Shown piece by piece: positions 33,820-44,721 of a stretch of DNA of 64,000 bases. How positions within the stretch are numbered: position 1 is the stretch's first letter; the number at the start of each line of letters is the position of its first letter. Below the pieces are notes generated by a model. That model did not search any database, was not told where the DNA came from, and worked only from the letters and a program-made list of their open reading frames with translations. The position numbers and the translations under genes were made by a program. This DNA comes from Candidatus Saccharimonadota bacterium (lineage in GTDB: Bacteria > Patescibacteriota > Saccharimonadia > Saccharimonadales > Saccharimonadaceae): the NCBI GenBank assembly GCA_017519305.1, contig JAFWSN010000002.1, forward strand, positions 124,001 to 188,000. The letters are read 5' to 3'.

Positions 33820-36720
33820 ATGACAAAAGAAGACGTCTTCAACGACGGTGGTTTTATTAAAGTTCGCGGCGCCCGCGAGAACAATCTGAAAGATCTTGAT
33901 GTCGACATCCCGCGCGACAAACTCGTGGTAGTGACCGGTCTTTCTGGCTCTGGTAAATCCAGCCTTGCTTTTGATACCATCTACGCCGAAGGTCAACGCC
34001 GTTATGTCGAATCGCTCAGCTCTTACGCCCGTATGTTCCTTGGCGTGATGGATAAACCAGATGTCGATTCCATTACTGGTCTCAGCCCGGCCATTTCTAT
34101 TGATCAAAAATCAACCAGCCGCAACCCACGTTCTACCGTAGCTACGGTCACCGAAATTTATGATTATCTCCGTCTTTTGTTCGCTCGCGTCGGCGTGCCG
34201 CATTGTCCAGTTTGTAAAAAAGAAGTCTCTCGTCGCTCGGTCGAAGACATCGTAAATGAAGTGATGAAGCTTCCACTTGGTTCCAAATTGATGCTTCTCG
34301 CCCCAATTGTTTCACAGAAAAAAGGTGAGTTTGCCCACATCAGCGAACAATACGGCTCCAAAGGTTTTGCTCGCGTTCGCGTGGATGGCATTGTCTACGC
34401 TCTAGATGAATTTCCAGAACTCAACAAGAACGAACGTCACGATATCGAACTTGTTGTCGATCGTTTCATTCTTAGCCCAGATCTTTATTCTCGTATTTCC
34501 GGTTCTATCGAACAGGCACTCGAACTCGGTCAGGGAATTATCAAACTTCTCAAAATCAATGATACTTCTACTGCTGTAGGCGAGAAAAATATTAATGCCG
34601 ACAACACCGAAGTCCTCACCTATTCTCAGCGTTACGCCTGTGAGGACCACCCAGACGAACTTATCCCAGAACTCAGCCCACGCCTCTTCTCATTCAACGC
34701 TCCAGAAGGTGCTTGTCCTACTTGTACCGGTCTTGGTACCCGCATGGAAATTGATCCGGACCTCGTTTTTAACAACAACCTTACTATTGCCGAAGGTGGT
34801 ATTCGACCATTCAACCGCGTCAATCAAGATTCATGGTGGCTCAAACGCTTGATGTGTGTTGGCGCCAAACACAATTTTTCTGTCCACGTGCCAATCGGTG
34901 AGCTTTCCGAAGAGACCAAACACCTCATTCTCTACGGTACGGGTGACGAAAAATATAAGATGAAAATCATGGGCTCCGGCCGCTTTGCCGACGGCACCAT
35001 CTACGAAGCCACTTACGAAGGCGTTATCCCGATGCTCGAGCGTCGCTATAACGATCCAAAAGTTTCCGATTTTACCAAGCACGATATCGAACGTTTCATG
35101 CGCGTGCACGAATGCCAAACTTGTCACGGCGCCAGATTAAAACCGGCCGTACTTGCTGTCACTGTCCACGGCCTCAATATTGTCGACATGTGCCAAATGG
35201 ATGTCGATGCTACTTACGAAGTTCTCGGCCAAGACCTCGGCTTCTCCGATTCCGAAAAACTCATTGCTGAGCCAATCTTAAAAGAAATCCGCGAACGCAT
35301 TAAATTTATGAAAGACGTCGGCCTCGGCTATCTCGAACTTGGTCGTGCCGCCAACACTCTTTCTGGTGGTGAAGCCCAGCGTATTCGCCTCGCTACCCAG
35401 ATCGGTTCCGGTCTCCAAGGCGTGTTGTATGTTTTGGATGAGCCGTCTATCGGTCTTCACCAGCGCGATAACGATAAACTTATCGCTACATTGAAACATC
35501 TTCGCGATCTTAGAAACACCGTTTTAGTTGTTGAACACGATGAAGACACTATGCTTTCATCTGACTACATTATTGATATTGGCCCAGGCGCCGGTACTCA
35601 TGGTGGTCAGTTAGTTGCCGCCGGTACGCCGGAAGAAATCATGAAAAACCCAGATTCTCTTACCGGTAAATATCTCAGTGGGGAACTTAAAATCGAAACT
35701 CCAAAGAAACGCCGCAAAGTCAAAGCCGGTCACGAACTAGTCGTTCGTAATGCGCGTGAAAATAACCTCAAAAATATCGATGCCCACTTCCCACTTGGCG
35801 TAATGACCGTAGTTTCTGGTGTCTCTGGCTCTGGTAAATCTACGCTCGTTAACGGTATCTTGGCTAACGAACTTCTCGCTCGCCTCCACCGTGCCCAGAC
35901 TGTTTCTGGCGCTCACGACAATATCGAGGGTATCGAGAAAATCAACAAAGCCATCATTATTGATCAGTCACCGATCGGTCGCACCCCACGCTCCAACCCA
36001 GCCACTTATACTGGCGTATTCAATCATATTCGCGATCTTTTCGCTGCTCAGCCGGAAGCTGAAATTCGTGGCTACAAAGCTGGCCGTTTCTCATTCAACG
36101 TTAAAGGCGGCCGCTGTGAAAACTGTCAGGGTGACGGCGTCAACAAAATCGAAATGCATTTCTTGCCAGACGTCTATGTCACTTGTCCAGCTTGCCATGG
36201 TAAACGTTACAACCATGAAGCTCTCGAAATCAAATATAAAGGCAAAGATATTTCCGAAGTTCTCAACATGACCATCGACGAAGCTGTGGAATTCTTCAAA
36301 AACATTCCATCTATCGCGCCAAAACTTAAGACCATTCAAGACGTTGGTCTTGGCTATATCCGTCTTGGTCAGCCAGCTACCACTTTTTCAGGCGGGGAAG
36401 CACAGCGCATCAAGCTCGCTACCGAGCTCGCTCGTCGCAGTACTGGTAAAACTCTCTACATTCTCGATGAACCAACCACCGGTCTTCATACCGACGACGT
36501 TAAGCGTTTGCTCAAGATTTTGAATAAACTCGTCGACGGCGGCAACTCAATGATTATTATCGAGCATAATCTTCATGTTATTAAATCTGCCGACTGGATT
36601 ATCGATATGGGCCCAGAAGGTGGTATTAAGGGCGGCCAAATCATCGCCGAAGGCACGCCGGAACAACTCGCCAAATCTGCCAAGACTCCAACCGGCGAAT
36701 ATCTCAAACAAGTTTTATAA
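33820..36720 (+). CDS. uvrA: excinuclease ABC subunit A
   Basis: The 966-residue protein is full-length UvrA with two ABC modules. They are Walker [10 protein letters not shown] near residue 45 and [10 protein letters not shown] near 670, ABC signatures LSGGEAQRI and FSGGEAQRI, and Walker B segments LYVLDEPS and [12 protein letters not shown]. Zinc sites include CENCQGDG...CPACHGKRY. In the first site the usual CxxC knuckle reads CEDH, with CPTC intact. UvrA recognises bulky DNA lesions for nucleotide excision repair with UvrB. ATG 33820 has GGAG at 33811-33814. It overlaps the convergent methyltransferase gene by 6 bp. Confidence 0.97.
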   Translation: MTKEDVFNDGGFIKVRGARENNLKDLDVDIPRDKLVVVTGLSGSGKSSLAFDTIYAEGQRRYVESLSSYARMFLGVMDKPDVDSITGLSPAISIDQKSTSRNPRSTVATVTEIYDYLRLLFARVGVPHCPVCKKEVSRRSVEDIVNEVMKLPLGSKLMLLAPIVSQKKGEFAHISEQYGSKGFARVRVDGIVYALDEFPELNKNERHDIELVVDRFILSPDLYSRISGSIEQALELGQGIIKLLKINDTSTAVGEKNINADNTEVLTYSQRYACEDHPDELIPELSPRLFSFNAPEGACPTCTGLGTRMEIDPDLVFNNNLTIAEGGIRPFNRVNQDSWWLKRLMCVGAKHNFSVHVPIGELSEETKHLILYGTGDEKYKMKIMGSGRFADGTIYEATYEGVIPMLERRYNDPKVSDFTKHDIERFMRVHECQTCHGARLKPAVLAVTVHGLNIVDMCQMDVDATYEVLGQDLGFSDSEKLIAEPILKEIRERIKFMKDVGLGYLELGRAANTLSGGEAQRIRLATQIGSGLQGVLYVLDEPSIGLHQRDNDKLIATLKHLRDLRNTVLVVEHDEDTMLSSDYIIDIGPGAGTHGGQLVAAGTPEEIMKNPDSLTGKYLSGELKIETPKKRRKVKAGHELVVRNARENNLKNIDAHFPLGVMTVVSGVSGSGKSTLVNGILANELLARLHRAQTVSGAHDNIEGIEKINKAIIIDQSPIGRTPRSNPATYTGVFNHIRDLFAAQPEAEIRGYKAGRFSFNVKGGRCENCQGDGVNKIEMHFLPDVYVTCPACHGKRYNHEALEIKYKGKDISEVLNMTIDEAVEFFKNIPSIAPKLKTIQDVGLGYIRLGQPATTFSGGEAQRIKLATELARRSTGKTLYILDEPTTGLHTDDVKRLLKILNKLVDGGNSMIIIEHNLHVIKSADWIIDMGPEGGIKGGQIIAEGTPEQLAKSAKTPTGEYLKQVL

Positions 36721-37281
36721 ATTAATAATTAAAAGCGTCTGTTTTTTGGTGGTTTTTATATCTTTTCGTGCACTGAGCCACTCATCCACTGCTTTGGTTA
36801 CGCCTGGTAGTTCCGGATTGTCGTAATCATGTACGATTATCACGCCGCCGTCCGCCATCTTGTCCCAAACTAAGGCCAAGGATTCTTTGATAGATTGGTA
36901 TAAATCACCATCTAGAAACGCAAAAGCAATTTTTTCTGGCAAATCATCCGCGGTCAAATCAGAGAACCAAGCCTTCTTAATAATCGGCACTGGTAAATTT
37001 GCTCTCAAAAACCTTAGTTTTACTTCACGCTTAGTAACAGCCAGTACGCCTTCCTGAAAGTTTTCTCCTGCCACAGATTCATCTTCTGAAGTTTTCGCTG
37101 GCAAACCTTCAAAAGAGTCATATAACCACAATTTTTTATCTGTGCCCTTCAAAACTTCTGCAAGTAGAAGCGAAGTATCACCTTCATAACAACCAAGCTC
37201 AACAAAATCCCCCGGAACGCCTAATGCATCCCGGGCGATTTTTAAGATTTCACTGGTTTCAATATCAGCGACTTGTTTCAT
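36715..37281 (-). CDS. TylF/MycF-like class I SAM-dependent methyltransferase
   Basis: The 188-residue protein has the SAM-binding motif FVELGCYEGDTS, then LWLYDSFEGLPAKT, FAFLDGDLYQSI and GGVIIVHDYDNPELPGV. These are the conserved blocks of macrocin-O-methyltransferase (TylF) relatives, including the metal-binding DGD and HDY pairs. It is shorter than TylF (~250) and may act on a sugar hydroxyl. It starts 1 nt after the ackA stop, so the two genes are co-transcribed. The substrate is unknown. Confidence 0.8.
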   Translation of the reverse strand: MKQVADIETSEILKIARDALGVPGDFVELGCYEGDTSLLLAEVLKGTDKKLWLYDSFEGLPAKTSEDESVAGENFQEGVLAVTKREVKLRFLRANLPVPIIKKAWFSDLTADDLPEKIAFAFLDGDLYQSIKESLALVWDKMADGGVIIVHDYDNPELPGVTKAVDEWLSARKDIKTTKKQTLLIINL

Positions 37282-37282
37282 A

Positions 37283-38482
37283 TTATTTAGCGATTTTGTC
37301 GACGAGCTCGCCAGCTTTCTTAATCATGTAAGCTGCCTCGTTGGTGGCAATGACATAGATTGGCTTAGAGTTTTCAGCAGCGATATTGGTATAACCAGCT
37401 GAGCGGTCAACCTTGATTTGATCATCGATCTTGAAGCCCATAAACTCAAGCTTATTAATTACAGAGCCACGAATCGGGATTGAACGCTCACCAATCGTTG
37501 CGGTGAAGACGATAGCGTCGAGGCCACCCATCTTAGCAGCAAACTCACCAATCTTACCAGCTACGCCATCAACAAACATATTGTAAGCTTCCACAGCTTC
37601 TGGCACGCCTTCCTCGGCGCCAGCGATAATTTCACGCATATCATTTGAACCGGCAAGAGCCTGAAGGCCAGATTGTTTGTTCATAACTTTGATAGCTTCA
37701 GCAGCACCGAGCTTGTCACCAAGCAAAGCACCGATGGTTGGATCAATTGAACCGGTACGAGTCGAAGACATTAAACCTTCAAGTGGGGTTTCGCCCATTG
37801 AAGTATAGGCTGGAGCACCGTTTTCGAGTGCGGTAATTGAACAGCCAGAACCAAGGTGGCAAACTACCATCTTTTTCTCGAGGATGTCGAGAGCCTTGAT
37901 GCGATCCATCATGAATCCGTAGGATGCACCGTGGGCACCCCAACGGCCAAGGTTGAATTCTTCAATCAATTCTTTTGGCAAAGCGTAGTTCATATCTTTA
38001 CGGGAATCTTTAACAAGAGCTTCGGAGTCAGACATCACGAGCACTGGTACGCCGGCAAAAGTTTCACGAGCATTCTTGATGCCGCGCATGGTGCCAGGTA
38101 CGTGAAGCGGGTTAGTCACCTGAACTTTTTCGAGCTCTTTCAAAGTTTCGTCATCAACAACGTGGTGGTCAGAGAAGTATTTGCCAGCCGCCACGACGCG
38201 AACCAAGATACCATCGAGTGGATGCGCTTCGTTGATGAAACCTTCTTTCTCGAAGATCGCTTTAGCTTCGGCGAAAGCTACGTCGAGCGTATCCCAAGTC
38301 TTATCGACTTTTTCTTCAGAACCGTCAGCGCGGGTAATGGTACAGATAAATTTCTTTTTGCCATTTTCTTCAATACCTTCAAAGTAGAGGGAACAGACTT
38401 CGTCCTCGCCTTCATAAAGCGAAAACTTCTCACTGGATGAGCCAGAATTAAGTACTAGAAAAATTTTTGTGATGTTATTCAT
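37283..38482 (-). CDS. ackA: acetate kinase
   Basis: The 399-residue protein has the acetate-kinase opening LVLNSGSSSEKFSLYEG, the STRTGSIDPT block, HLGSGCSIT and VFTATIGE near the C terminus. It makes ATP and acetate from acetyl phosphate, a likely substrate-level phosphorylation step in a fermentative cell with few pathways. No phosphotransacetylase gene is visible in this window. It has a minus-strand TATAAT and an AAAGGAG Shine-Dalgarno upstream of the ATG at 38482, and is divergent from groES. Confidence 0.95.
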   Translation of the reverse strand: MNNITKIFLVLNSGSSSEKFSLYEGEDEVCSLYFEGIEENGKKKFICTITRADGSEEKVDKTWDTLDVAFAEAKAIFEKEGFINEAHPLDGILVRVVAAGKYFSDHHVVDDETLKELEKVQVTNPLHVPGTMRGIKNARETFAGVPVLVMSDSEALVKDSRKDMNYALPKELIEEFNLGRWGAHGASYGFMMDRIKALDILEKKMVVCHLGSGCSITALENGAPAYTSMGETPLEGLMSSTRTGSIDPTIGALLGDKLGAAEAIKVMNKQSGLQALAGSNDMREIIAGAEEGVPEAVEAYNMFVDGVAGKIGEFAAKMGGLDAIVFTATIGERSIPIRGSVINKLEFMGFKIDDQIKVDRSAGYTNIAAENSKPIYVIATNEAAYMIKKAGELVDKIAK

Positions 38483-38533
38483 TGATTTCTCCTTTGCGCC
38501 AATTATACCATATTAGAGAGAAACCACTAAAAA

Positions 38534-38560
38534 TTAGCACTCCGGGCTTACAAGTGCTAT
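38534..38560 (+). promoter_or_regulatory. CIRCE operator of groES-groEL
   Basis: Arms TTAGCACTC (38534-38542) and AAGTGCTAT (38552-38560) are separated by 9 bp, matching CIRCE (TTAGCACTC-N9-GAGTGCTAA) with two mismatches in the right arm. The right arm overlaps TATAAT at 38558-38563. HrcA binding here would repress groESL. No hrcA gene is seen in the window. Confidence 0.85.
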
Positions 38561-38586
38561 AATACAGACAGAAAAGGAGATGAAAT

Positions 38587-38841
38587 ATGGCGTTAAAACC
38601 TTTGAAAGACTACGTTGTCGCCAAAATTGAAAAACCACTTGAAAAGACCGAATCCGGCATTCTACTTGGAACCGCCAAAGAAAAGCAAGCTTATGCCGTG
38701 ATCGAATCGACCGGTCCAGACGTAAAAGGCTTAAAGAAAGGCGATAAAATCATCTTTAAAGAATTCCAAACCACCGAAGTCAAACTCGACGGCACGGATT
38801 ATATCTTGGTAAAAGAGGAGGATGTCCTAGCGACATTATAA
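38587..38841 (+). CDS. groES: co-chaperonin GroES
   Basis: The 84-residue protein has the GroES fold pattern (LKPLKDYVVAKIEKP, SGILLGTAKEKQ, GDKIIFKEFQTTEVKLDG, YILVKEEDVLATL). It caps the GroEL ring and is slightly shorter than usual (~95), with a shortened mobile-loop region. It has a Shine-Dalgarno (AAAGGAG) upstream and lies 4 bp before groEL, in the CIRCE-controlled operon. Confidence 0.95.
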   Translation: MALKPLKDYVVAKIEKPLEKTESGILLGTAKEKQAYAVIESTGPDVKGLKKGDKIIFKEFQTTEVKLDGTDYILVKEEDVLATL

Positions 38842-38845
38842 AAAT

Positions 38846-40462
38846 ATGGCAAAGAAAATTTATTACGAATCAGAAGCTCGCGAAAAAGTCTTGGCCGGCG
38901 CCAAACAACTTTACGATGCTGTTAAAGTTACCTTTGGCCCAAAAGGCAAGAACGTTATTATCGAAAAAGAATATGGCGCACCAGTCATCACTCATGATGG
39001 CGTAACCGTAGCCGAAGCTGTTGAACTCGAAAAAGAAGGCGACAAACTCGGTGAAGCTATTGGCGCTAAACTCATCAAAACCGCTGCGCAAAAACTCAAC
39101 AAAGTAGCCGGCGATGGCACCACTACTGTTACGGTTCTCACCTACAACATTTTGAATGAAGCCAACAAACTCATTGCTGCTGGCGTTAACCCAATGGAAC
39201 TTAGAAAAGGCATCGAAAAAGCTGGTGCCGAAATTATCAAAGGCATCGACAAGGTTTCTGAAAAAATTGCCGGCGACGACAAAAAAGTTGCCGAAGTTGC
39301 TACCATTTCTGCCGGCGATGAAAAAATTGGCAATCTCATCGCTGAAGTCATTTCCAAAATCGGCAAAGACGGTGTTGTCACTGTCGAAGCTGGTCAAGGC
39401 CTCGAAATGGAACAGGAAATCGTTGAAGGCTTTACCTACGATAAAGGTTATTCATCAGCTTTCTTTATCACCGACGTTAACCGCCAAGAAGCTGTTTTTG
39501 ACAAACCACTCATTTTGCTCACTACTCAAAAACTTTCCGCCTCAGGCGACATCTTGCCTCTACTCGAAAAATGCGCTGCCGCTGGCAAAAAAGATCTTGT
39601 AATTATCGCCGAAGAAGTTGAAGGCGAAGCTTTGTCGCTCCTCGTTCTTAACAAACTCAAAGGAGTCTTTAACTCACTCGTTCTGAAAGCTCCATCCTTC
39701 GGTGATCGCCGCAAGGAAATCATGGAAGATATCGCCATCCTCACCGATGCTACGGTTGTTTCTCCAGATAAAGGCCTCAAAATTGAGGAAGTCGGTCTCG
39801 AAGTACTCGGTTCTGCCGCCAAAGTTATCGCCGAAAAAGACGGCACTACAATCATTAAGGGCGCTGGCTCCGAAAAAGCCGTCAAGAATCGTATTGATGT
39901 AATCAAAAATCTTGCTAGCCTCGCCAAATCCGATTACGAACGCGAAGAGTTTGAAAAGCGCGCTGCTGCACTTTCTGGCAAAGTTGCACTTATCAAAGTC
40001 GGTGGTGCTACCGAAACCGAAATCGACGAAAAGAAATTCCGTGTCGACGATGCTGTGGCTGCTACCAAGGCCGCACTCGCCGAGGGGATCGTCGCCGGTG
40101 GTGGTGTCACTCTCGTAAATCTTGCGAACTCCCTCAAGGGCAGTGATGACGGTACTCGCATTGTTAAAAATGCGCTCAAGACCCCATTCGTTCACATTAT
40201 GGAAAACGCTGGCCTCAATGCTCAGGCTCTCCTTTCCGAAGTTGAAAAGGCTACCCCGGGCTTTGGTATTAACGTCATGAAACCAGAAGCTAGCCTTATC
40301 GACCTCAAGAAATCTGGTATTATCGACCCAGCCAAAGTCACCAAAGAAGCTGTTAAGAACGCTGTTTCAATTGCTGCTACAGCTATCACGATGGGCGCAC
40401 TCATCGTTGATATTCCAAAGCCAGAAGCTCCAGCTGCCCCAGACATGGGCGGCGCCTACTAA
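38846..40462 (+). CDS. groEL: chaperonin GroEL
   Basis: The 538-residue protein has the chaperonin motifs TFGPKGKNVIIEKEYG, AGDGTTTVTVL and AEGIVAGGGVTLV. It folds cytosolic proteins inside the ring capped by GroES. The C terminus ends PAAPDMGGAY instead of the long GGM-repeat tail common in many bacteria. It is followed by a terminator. Confidence 0.97.
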   Translation: MAKKIYYESEAREKVLAGAKQLYDAVKVTFGPKGKNVIIEKEYGAPVITHDGVTVAEAVELEKEGDKLGEAIGAKLIKTAAQKLNKVAGDGTTTVTVLTYNILNEANKLIAAGVNPMELRKGIEKAGAEIIKGIDKVSEKIAGDDKKVAEVATISAGDEKIGNLIAEVISKIGKDGVVTVEAGQGLEMEQEIVEGFTYDKGYSSAFFITDVNRQEAVFDKPLILLTTQKLSASGDILPLLEKCAAAGKKDLVIIAEEVEGEALSLLVLNKLKGVFNSLVLKAPSFGDRRKEIMEDIAILTDATVVSPDKGLKIEEVGLEVLGSAAKVIAEKDGTTIIKGAGSEKAVKNRIDVIKNLASLAKSDYEREEFEKRAAALSGKVALIKVGGATETEIDEKKFRVDDAVAATKAALAEGIVAGGGVTLVNLANSLKGSDDGTRIVKNALKTPFVHIMENAGLNAQALLSEVEKATPGFGINVMKPEASLIDLKKSGIIDPAKVTKEAVKNAVSIAATAITMGALIVDIPKPEAPAAPDMGGAY

Positions 40463-40476
40463 ACCAAGCGAGCTAC

Positions 40477-40510
40477 AAAATAACCCCCGGACCAAGGGGG
40501 TTATTTTTTA
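40477..40510 (+). terminator. intrinsic terminator after groEL
   Basis: The stem AAAATAACCCCC / GGGGGTTATTTTTT with a short loop and T run lies 15 bp after the groEL stop. The A run on the opposite side could also serve the convergent gene. Confidence 0.85.
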
Positions 40511-40528
40511 CTGAAGGAGGTTTGCTAA

Positions 40529-41116
40529 TTAATTTGCCTTTACGATGTAGAGCAAGGCGGTTGCACGTTCCTTCGCGTCTGAAATGTTCTTTGCGCTTTC
40601 CAAAGCTTTCTTCAAAATCATTGGGTCGCGAGAGGTTTCATAAGCTCTGCGACAGAGTTCATATTTTTCAGAAGGGGTAATTTCGGTAATCTCATCAAGC
40701 ATTGGGATAAGATCACGGAGGGCAGCATCTTGGACATCTTTGAGCTCATTGGCATCATCGAGCTGTGCGCCAGTCATTTCGTTAGAAGCAGTAACGCCAG
40801 TAGTAGCTACTGCGGTAGAAGTATCGGTAACAGCTGGTTCAGCGTTGAAAGATGCGTCGTAATAGGCATTAACTTCAGGTTGTAGTTGTGGCTCGGCGGC
40901 TGGAGCTGGAGCTTCGAATGGGCCAGCGGTTTCCATTGGACCAGTCATGTCTGGCAAAGGTAAATTTGCCTCTGCAAAATCTTCACTTGGTTCTGCTAAA
41001 TCGTAAGAGAAATCAGTTGGCGTAGTCGCCTCAAAAGGGCTACCGCTCTCGCCAGCCGTGTTGGTAATTTCGTCAATTGCTTTTTGTAGCTCGTTGTCTA
41101 CGTTGTTTTGGTCCAT
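40529..41116 (-). CDS. acidic, low-complexity protein of unknown function
   Basis: The 195-residue protein has an acidic Ala/Pro/Glu/Thr-rich N-terminal two thirds, likely disordered. A compact helical C terminus follows (LRDLIPMLDEITEITPSEKYELCRRAYETSRD, residues ~135-190). No signal or membrane helix is seen. I do not recognise a family. It has a GAAGGTGG-type Shine-Dalgarno upstream. It ends facing the groEL terminator. Confidence 0.75.
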   Translation of the reverse strand: MDQNNVDNELQKAIDEITNTAGESGSPFEATTPTDFSYDLAEPSEDFAEANLPLPDMTGPMETAGPFEAPAPAAEPQLQPEVNAYYDASFNAEPAVTDTSTAVATTGVTASNEMTGAQLDDANELKDVQDAALRDLIPMLDEITEITPSEKYELCRRAYETSRDPMILKKALESAKNISDAKERATALLYIVKAN

Positions 41117-41162
41117 TTTTGCCCACCTTCTTTTAACTTATGTTTAATATAACATGTAATAT

Positions 41163-41630
41163 CTAAATTCGCAAGAAATTCACAAGCTTGTCCATAACGT
41201 CTAGCTTGATTTCTTCCATTGGCAAACGTGCGCCAAGCGCATCGACGATAGCTTCGCCGTTCGTTTCAGGGAAATAAACCTTCATGCGCATACCGAAACG
41301 CTTTTTCGGGATAAGAATAATCGAATAATTAGCGCCTTCTTTTAGAATGCCGAAAGCGCGGAACTCTGCATATTTGCGCAGCTTGCCACCCTCGGTAAGA
41401 CCTTGACGATCGAGTTTATACTTGATGCTGCGTGGTGGTCTAAGGTTGCTCGTCAAAATTACGATTACGCAAAGTACGACTAGGATTGCGAAGGTCCACC
41501 AACCTTGCCAAACGGCGAGCGCAATTAATGCGGCGGCAACCAAGAACAAACCAACATACCACAGACCATTACGGTCGCGTACGATGTATTCCTTGGCTTC
41601 CCAGTCTACTCTTTCGACTTCCGTTACCAT
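41163..41630 (-). CDS. two-helix membrane protein of unknown function
   Basis: The 155-residue protein has two adjacent hydrophobic helices (residues ~24-62), separated by a short WQGWW turn. A soluble C-terminal domain of ~90 residues contains several beta-strand-like segments (YSIILIPKKRFGMRMKVYF), suggestive of a PH-like fold but not certain. Minus-strand TG-C-TATAAT (41642-41637) ends 6 nt before the ATG, another leaderless start. Confidence 0.75.
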   Translation of the reverse strand: MVTEVERVDWEAKEYIVRDRNGLWYVGLFLVAAALIALAVWQGWWTFAILVVLCVIVILTSNLRPPRSIKYKLDRQGLTEGGKLRKYAEFRAFGILKEGANYSIILIPKKRFGMRMKVYFPETNGEAIVDALGARLPMEEIKLDVMDKLVNFLRI

Positions 41631-41636
41631 AAGCTA

Positions 41637-41645
41637 ATTATAGCA
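41637..41645 (-). promoter_or_regulatory. promoter of the two-helix membrane protein gene, leaderless type
   Basis: Minus-strand TG-C-TATAAT ends 6 nt before the ATG at 41630. Confidence 0.65.
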
Positions 41646-41647
41646 TA

Positions 41648-43087
41648 TTATTTTTTTGATTCGTGATATTCTTTTTCGGTGTTAACACCCCAAATATTGT
41701 TCTTTTCACAGTCACCACTAGCAATGTTTTTTACCGCCTCAAACGCCGTGCACATCGAATGGTCCATATTGTTGTAGTGGTGCTGACCGTTACGTCCAAC
41801 CAAATAAAGATTTGGGATTTTATCCAGGTATTTGCGCAAGACATCAAACTGGTTATAGGTGTCGAAATATGCCGGATAGGCCTTCTTTACGCGTTCGACA
41901 TGATAGTCGAGCACGTCTTTTTTATTTTTTATTAATTTAAGTTTCAGCATTTCATCAATCGCTAGCGCAGCGAAATCTTTATCTTTCATTTTCCAGAAAT
42001 CATCGCCTTCATCACAGAAATACTCGAGCCCGAGCCAAACCGTCTTAGAATCTTTCACTAAGTATGGCGACCAGTTGTTAAAAATCTGGAAACGCCCCAT
42101 TCTGACGCTTCGATCATGTACGTAAACCCAGTTATCTGGTATCATACGTTCTTTGCTGAGTGCCATACGTTTGCATAGTACACCCACCGTTTTGAAGCTA
42201 CGATATGGCAACCCGTTAGCAATCTTAGCGCATTTTTCCGGAACGTCATCCATTGCCGCCACCAAGTCTTTTACTGGCATTGACGAAATCACATAATCAC
42301 ATTTAACAGTGAAATCTTTGCCATCTTTTCGATAAACCACTGCAGCTACCGCGTTGTTTTTGCTGCGTTTAATTTTGGCAGCTTTAGCTTCAAAAATGAT
42401 TTTGCCGTTTTTCTCGGTAATTCTTTTTGCCGCCGTTTCCCACATTTCACCCGGACCATACTTTGGATATAAGAACTCTTCGATTAACGAAGTTTCAACT
42501 TTGCGATTTTTGCGCCTAAATTTTTTGCCAATAATATCCTTTAGGATCGCCAAAATCGAAAGGCCTTTTACGCGCTGCGCACCCCATTCTGGCGAAATCT
42601 CGCGCGGGTGTCTGCCCCATAAATTCTCGGTATAATTTTCGAAAAACAAAGAATACAGTTTTTTACCAAAACGATTAATATAAAAATCCTCGAGCGATTT
42701 TTCTTTGCGTTTGAAAATAGCACTCTTAAGATAGCTAAAACCAACTATAATCGTAGTACCGAACCCAAGATTTTTTAGAGTCTTAAATTTTAAAGTAATT
42801 GGATAATCAAAAAACTTTTGATCGAAGAAAATTCTAGACAATCGGTTGCGCTTCATCATCGGTAACATCTCATCCCACCAAGCATTCACTTCTGGGACCT
42901 TTGAAAAGAAACGGTGGCCGCCCATATCCATGCGGTTACCTTTATAATTCACCGTGCGCGAAATACCGCCTACGACTTTAGTCTCCTCGAGCACCGTCAC
43001 ATCAAAACCGCCCCGCTTCAAAAGTTCATAGGCGGCCGTTAGCCCAGCTGGTCCCGCCCCGATAATGACAACTTTTTTCTTATTCAT
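41648..43087 (-). CDS. FAD-dependent amine-oxidase-like oxidoreductase
   Basis: The 479-residue protein has the dinucleotide-binding motif [21 protein letters not shown], then [22 protein letters not shown] and [18 protein letters not shown] near the end. This is the pattern of protoporphyrinogen-oxidase/UDP-galactopyranose-mutase-like flavoproteins linked to glycan synthesis. The exact reaction is unclear. It overlaps the upstream membrane-protein gene by 8 bp, so the two are co-translated. Confidence 0.82.
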   Translation of the reverse strand: MNKKKVVIIGAGPAGLTAAYELLKRGGFDVTVLEETKVVGGISRTVNYKGNRMDMGGHRFFSKVPEVNAWWDEMLPMMKRNRLSRIFFDQKFFDYPITLKFKTLKNLGFGTTIIVGFSYLKSAIFKRKEKSLEDFYINRFGKKLYSLFFENYTENLWGRHPREISPEWGAQRVKGLSILAILKDIIGKKFRRKNRKVETSLIEEFLYPKYGPGEMWETAAKRITEKNGKIIFEAKAAKIKRSKNNAVAAVVYRKDGKDFTVKCDYVISSMPVKDLVAAMDDVPEKCAKIANGLPYRSFKTVGVLCKRMALSKERMIPDNWVYVHDRSVRMGRFQIFNNWSPYLVKDSKTVWLGLEYFCDEGDDFWKMKDKDFAALAIDEMLKLKLIKNKKDVLDYHVERVKKAYPAYFDTYNQFDVLRKYLDKIPNLYLVGRNGQHHYNNMDHSMCTAFEAVKNIASGDCEKNNIWGVNTEKEYHESKK

Positions 43088-44558
43088 CCTTAATATGCTT
43101 ATAAATAGTTATATGCTCGTTATAGTTGCTATAAAGCACCTGGTATTTTTCATCCTCGATAAAATGGAGTGGATCGCGGGCTCCTCTCACGAGGAGGTAA
43201 TCAAAATCGTACTTCTCGAGAAAATCTTCTTTTTTCATTGCGCTCATCCTCATGTCCCACCACTCTTTTAAGATGTCGCTCTTTCCGTTATTTCTTTTCA
43301 AAAATACTTCTGCACGCTGGTCAATGAATGGCTTGTATCCACGGTATTCTAAGTAACCACCATCATCGTAAATCGTATAAATCTTAAGCTCGCTTTTATC
43401 TTGTCCGGCGGCAGCCACGGCGTCATCGATTACATTAACCGCACGTATTAAGCAATGGTTATCGTCCATAGTTGCAAAATTTACAAAACCAACCACTAGG
43501 GTGACGCAAATCATCAAATACCCAGACCAAACCGTAATTGGTGTGCGCCAACGCTTTTTGACGTATTTTGCAATGTCTGCGTCCTTAAACAGTAGCGCCA
43601 TAGGGAAGAACATGACAAGAATTAATTGTGACAAACCGCGTACGGCATTAATTCCGAGCAATAAGAATCCAAAGAAAAGGATTAAATGGCGCATGCGAAT
43701 ATTTTTTCTTCTACCGAATATATATGCCAAAGAAGTTAACACTACGAATCCGTAAATAACTAACTCCATCGCTCCTTCGCAACTGAAGGGTTTCATTTCT
43801 AGCACAATTTCCTTGATTGGCGCAGCATTGAAGCTCGTAAAGATATATGCTACCGCACTAACACCGTACGGGTTAATGAACCCAGCCGCCACTGACGCGG
43901 CAGTCGCGATGGCGAGCGGTTTCGTTGGGTATCCTTCTAGATGTAGCTTTGGGTTTTTGAAAGAATCAACAATATAAACTCCCATCACTATAATCGGTAA
44001 CAACCATAAAGAAGCATGAAGATTGCTGAGCAATAGCGATAAGACTGGCAGCCACCAGAGATACTTAGTTTTACGGGTTTTAACAAATAATTCCAGCACA
44101 TAGATTACGCCAAGCAAAATAACATAACTTACCATTTGCGGTCTGGTCGTGAAAAATCCAGATATTGACATGAGTGAAGCAGTTAGTGTTGCGAGTAATA
44201 GGGACAAATTCACGTTTTTGTCACTTAGTAGCATGCAGATTTTATAGACCAAAAGAGTAATTGCGAAAACTAGTGCCAACATGCCAACAAACAATCCGAT
44301 TTGTCCAAATGCTGTAAAGATATAATAAGAGGCTATACAAAAGGCATACTGCTGCACTACAATATTGAGACCTTCATGCATTGTTAATATATCAGTATGA
44401 TGAATGCCGTTCTGCGCAAGATATTCACCCTCTTTGATAAGAAAATAGCTATCATGGTCAACGCTGCAATACATTATTGTAGCGATTGCGATTGGTAACA
44501 AAAAAACAGCCACGTATTTTAGGTTAGCTATTTTGAAAATACTCTTCAGTCGTTCCAT
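43080..44558 (-). CDS. polytopic membrane protein with GT-C-like features
   Basis: The 492-residue protein has about ten hydrophobic helices to residue ~375 and then a ~115-residue soluble C terminus. [18 protein letters not shown] follows the first helix, where GT-C enzymes carry acidic residues. The tail contains [24 protein letters not shown] infer a lipid-sugar-dependent glycosyltransferase or related membrane enzyme. It lies just downstream of tRNA-Ser and just upstream of the flavoprotein gene. Confidence 0.65.
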   Translation of the reverse strand: MERLKSIFKIANLKYVAVFLLPIAIATIMYCSVDHDSYFLIKEGEYLAQNGIHHTDILTMHEGLNIVVQQYAFCIASYYIFTAFGQIGLFVGMLALVFAITLLVYKICMLLSDKNVNLSLLLATLTASLMSISGFFTTRPQMVSYVILLGVIYVLELFVKTRKTKYLWWLPVLSLLLSNLHASLWLLPIIVMGVYIVDSFKNPKLHLEGYPTKPLAIATAASVAAGFINPYGVSAVAYIFTSFNAAPIKEIVLEMKPFSCEGAMELVIYGFVVLTSLAYIFGRRKNIRMRHLILFFGFLLLGINAVRGLSQLILVMFFPMALLFKDADIAKYVKKRWRTPITVWSGYLMICVTLVVGFVNFATMDDNHCLIRAVNVIDDAVAAAGQDKSELKIYTIYDDGGYLEYRGYKPFIDQRAEVFLKRNNGKSDILKEWWDMRMSAMKKEDFLEKYDFDYLLVRGARDPLHFIEDEKYQVLYSNYNEHITIYKHIKDE

Positions 44559-44570
44559 AGTTGTAGGGAT

Positions 44571-44663
44571 TGGCGGAGGGTGGGAGATTCGAACTCCCGC
44601 TCCAGATCACTCCAGACTAACGATTTAGCAAACCGTCCCCTTCAGCCACTTGGGTAACCCTCC
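44571..44663 (-). tRNA. tRNA-Ser (anticodon GCT)
   Basis: On the minus strand the acceptor arms GGAGGGT / ACCCTCC are followed by G and an encoded CCA (93 nt in all). The anticodon loop reads TTGCTAA with GCT at 44629-44627. A long variable arm is present, as expected for class II tRNA-Ser, and the TTCGAAT T-loop is intact. It reads AGC/AGU codons. A minus-strand TAAAAT lies shortly upstream (about 44675). Confidence 0.95.
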
Positions 44664-44709
44664 AATATGTTCATTTTAGCATAATTCCACACTTTTTCGC
44701 AAAATATGT

Positions 44710-44715
44710 TATAAT
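44710..44715 (+). promoter_or_regulatory. promoter of the first pilin-like gene, leaderless type
   Basis: TG-T-TATAAT ends 6 nt before the ATG at 44722. Confidence 0.65.
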
Positions 44716-44721
44716 AAAGAT

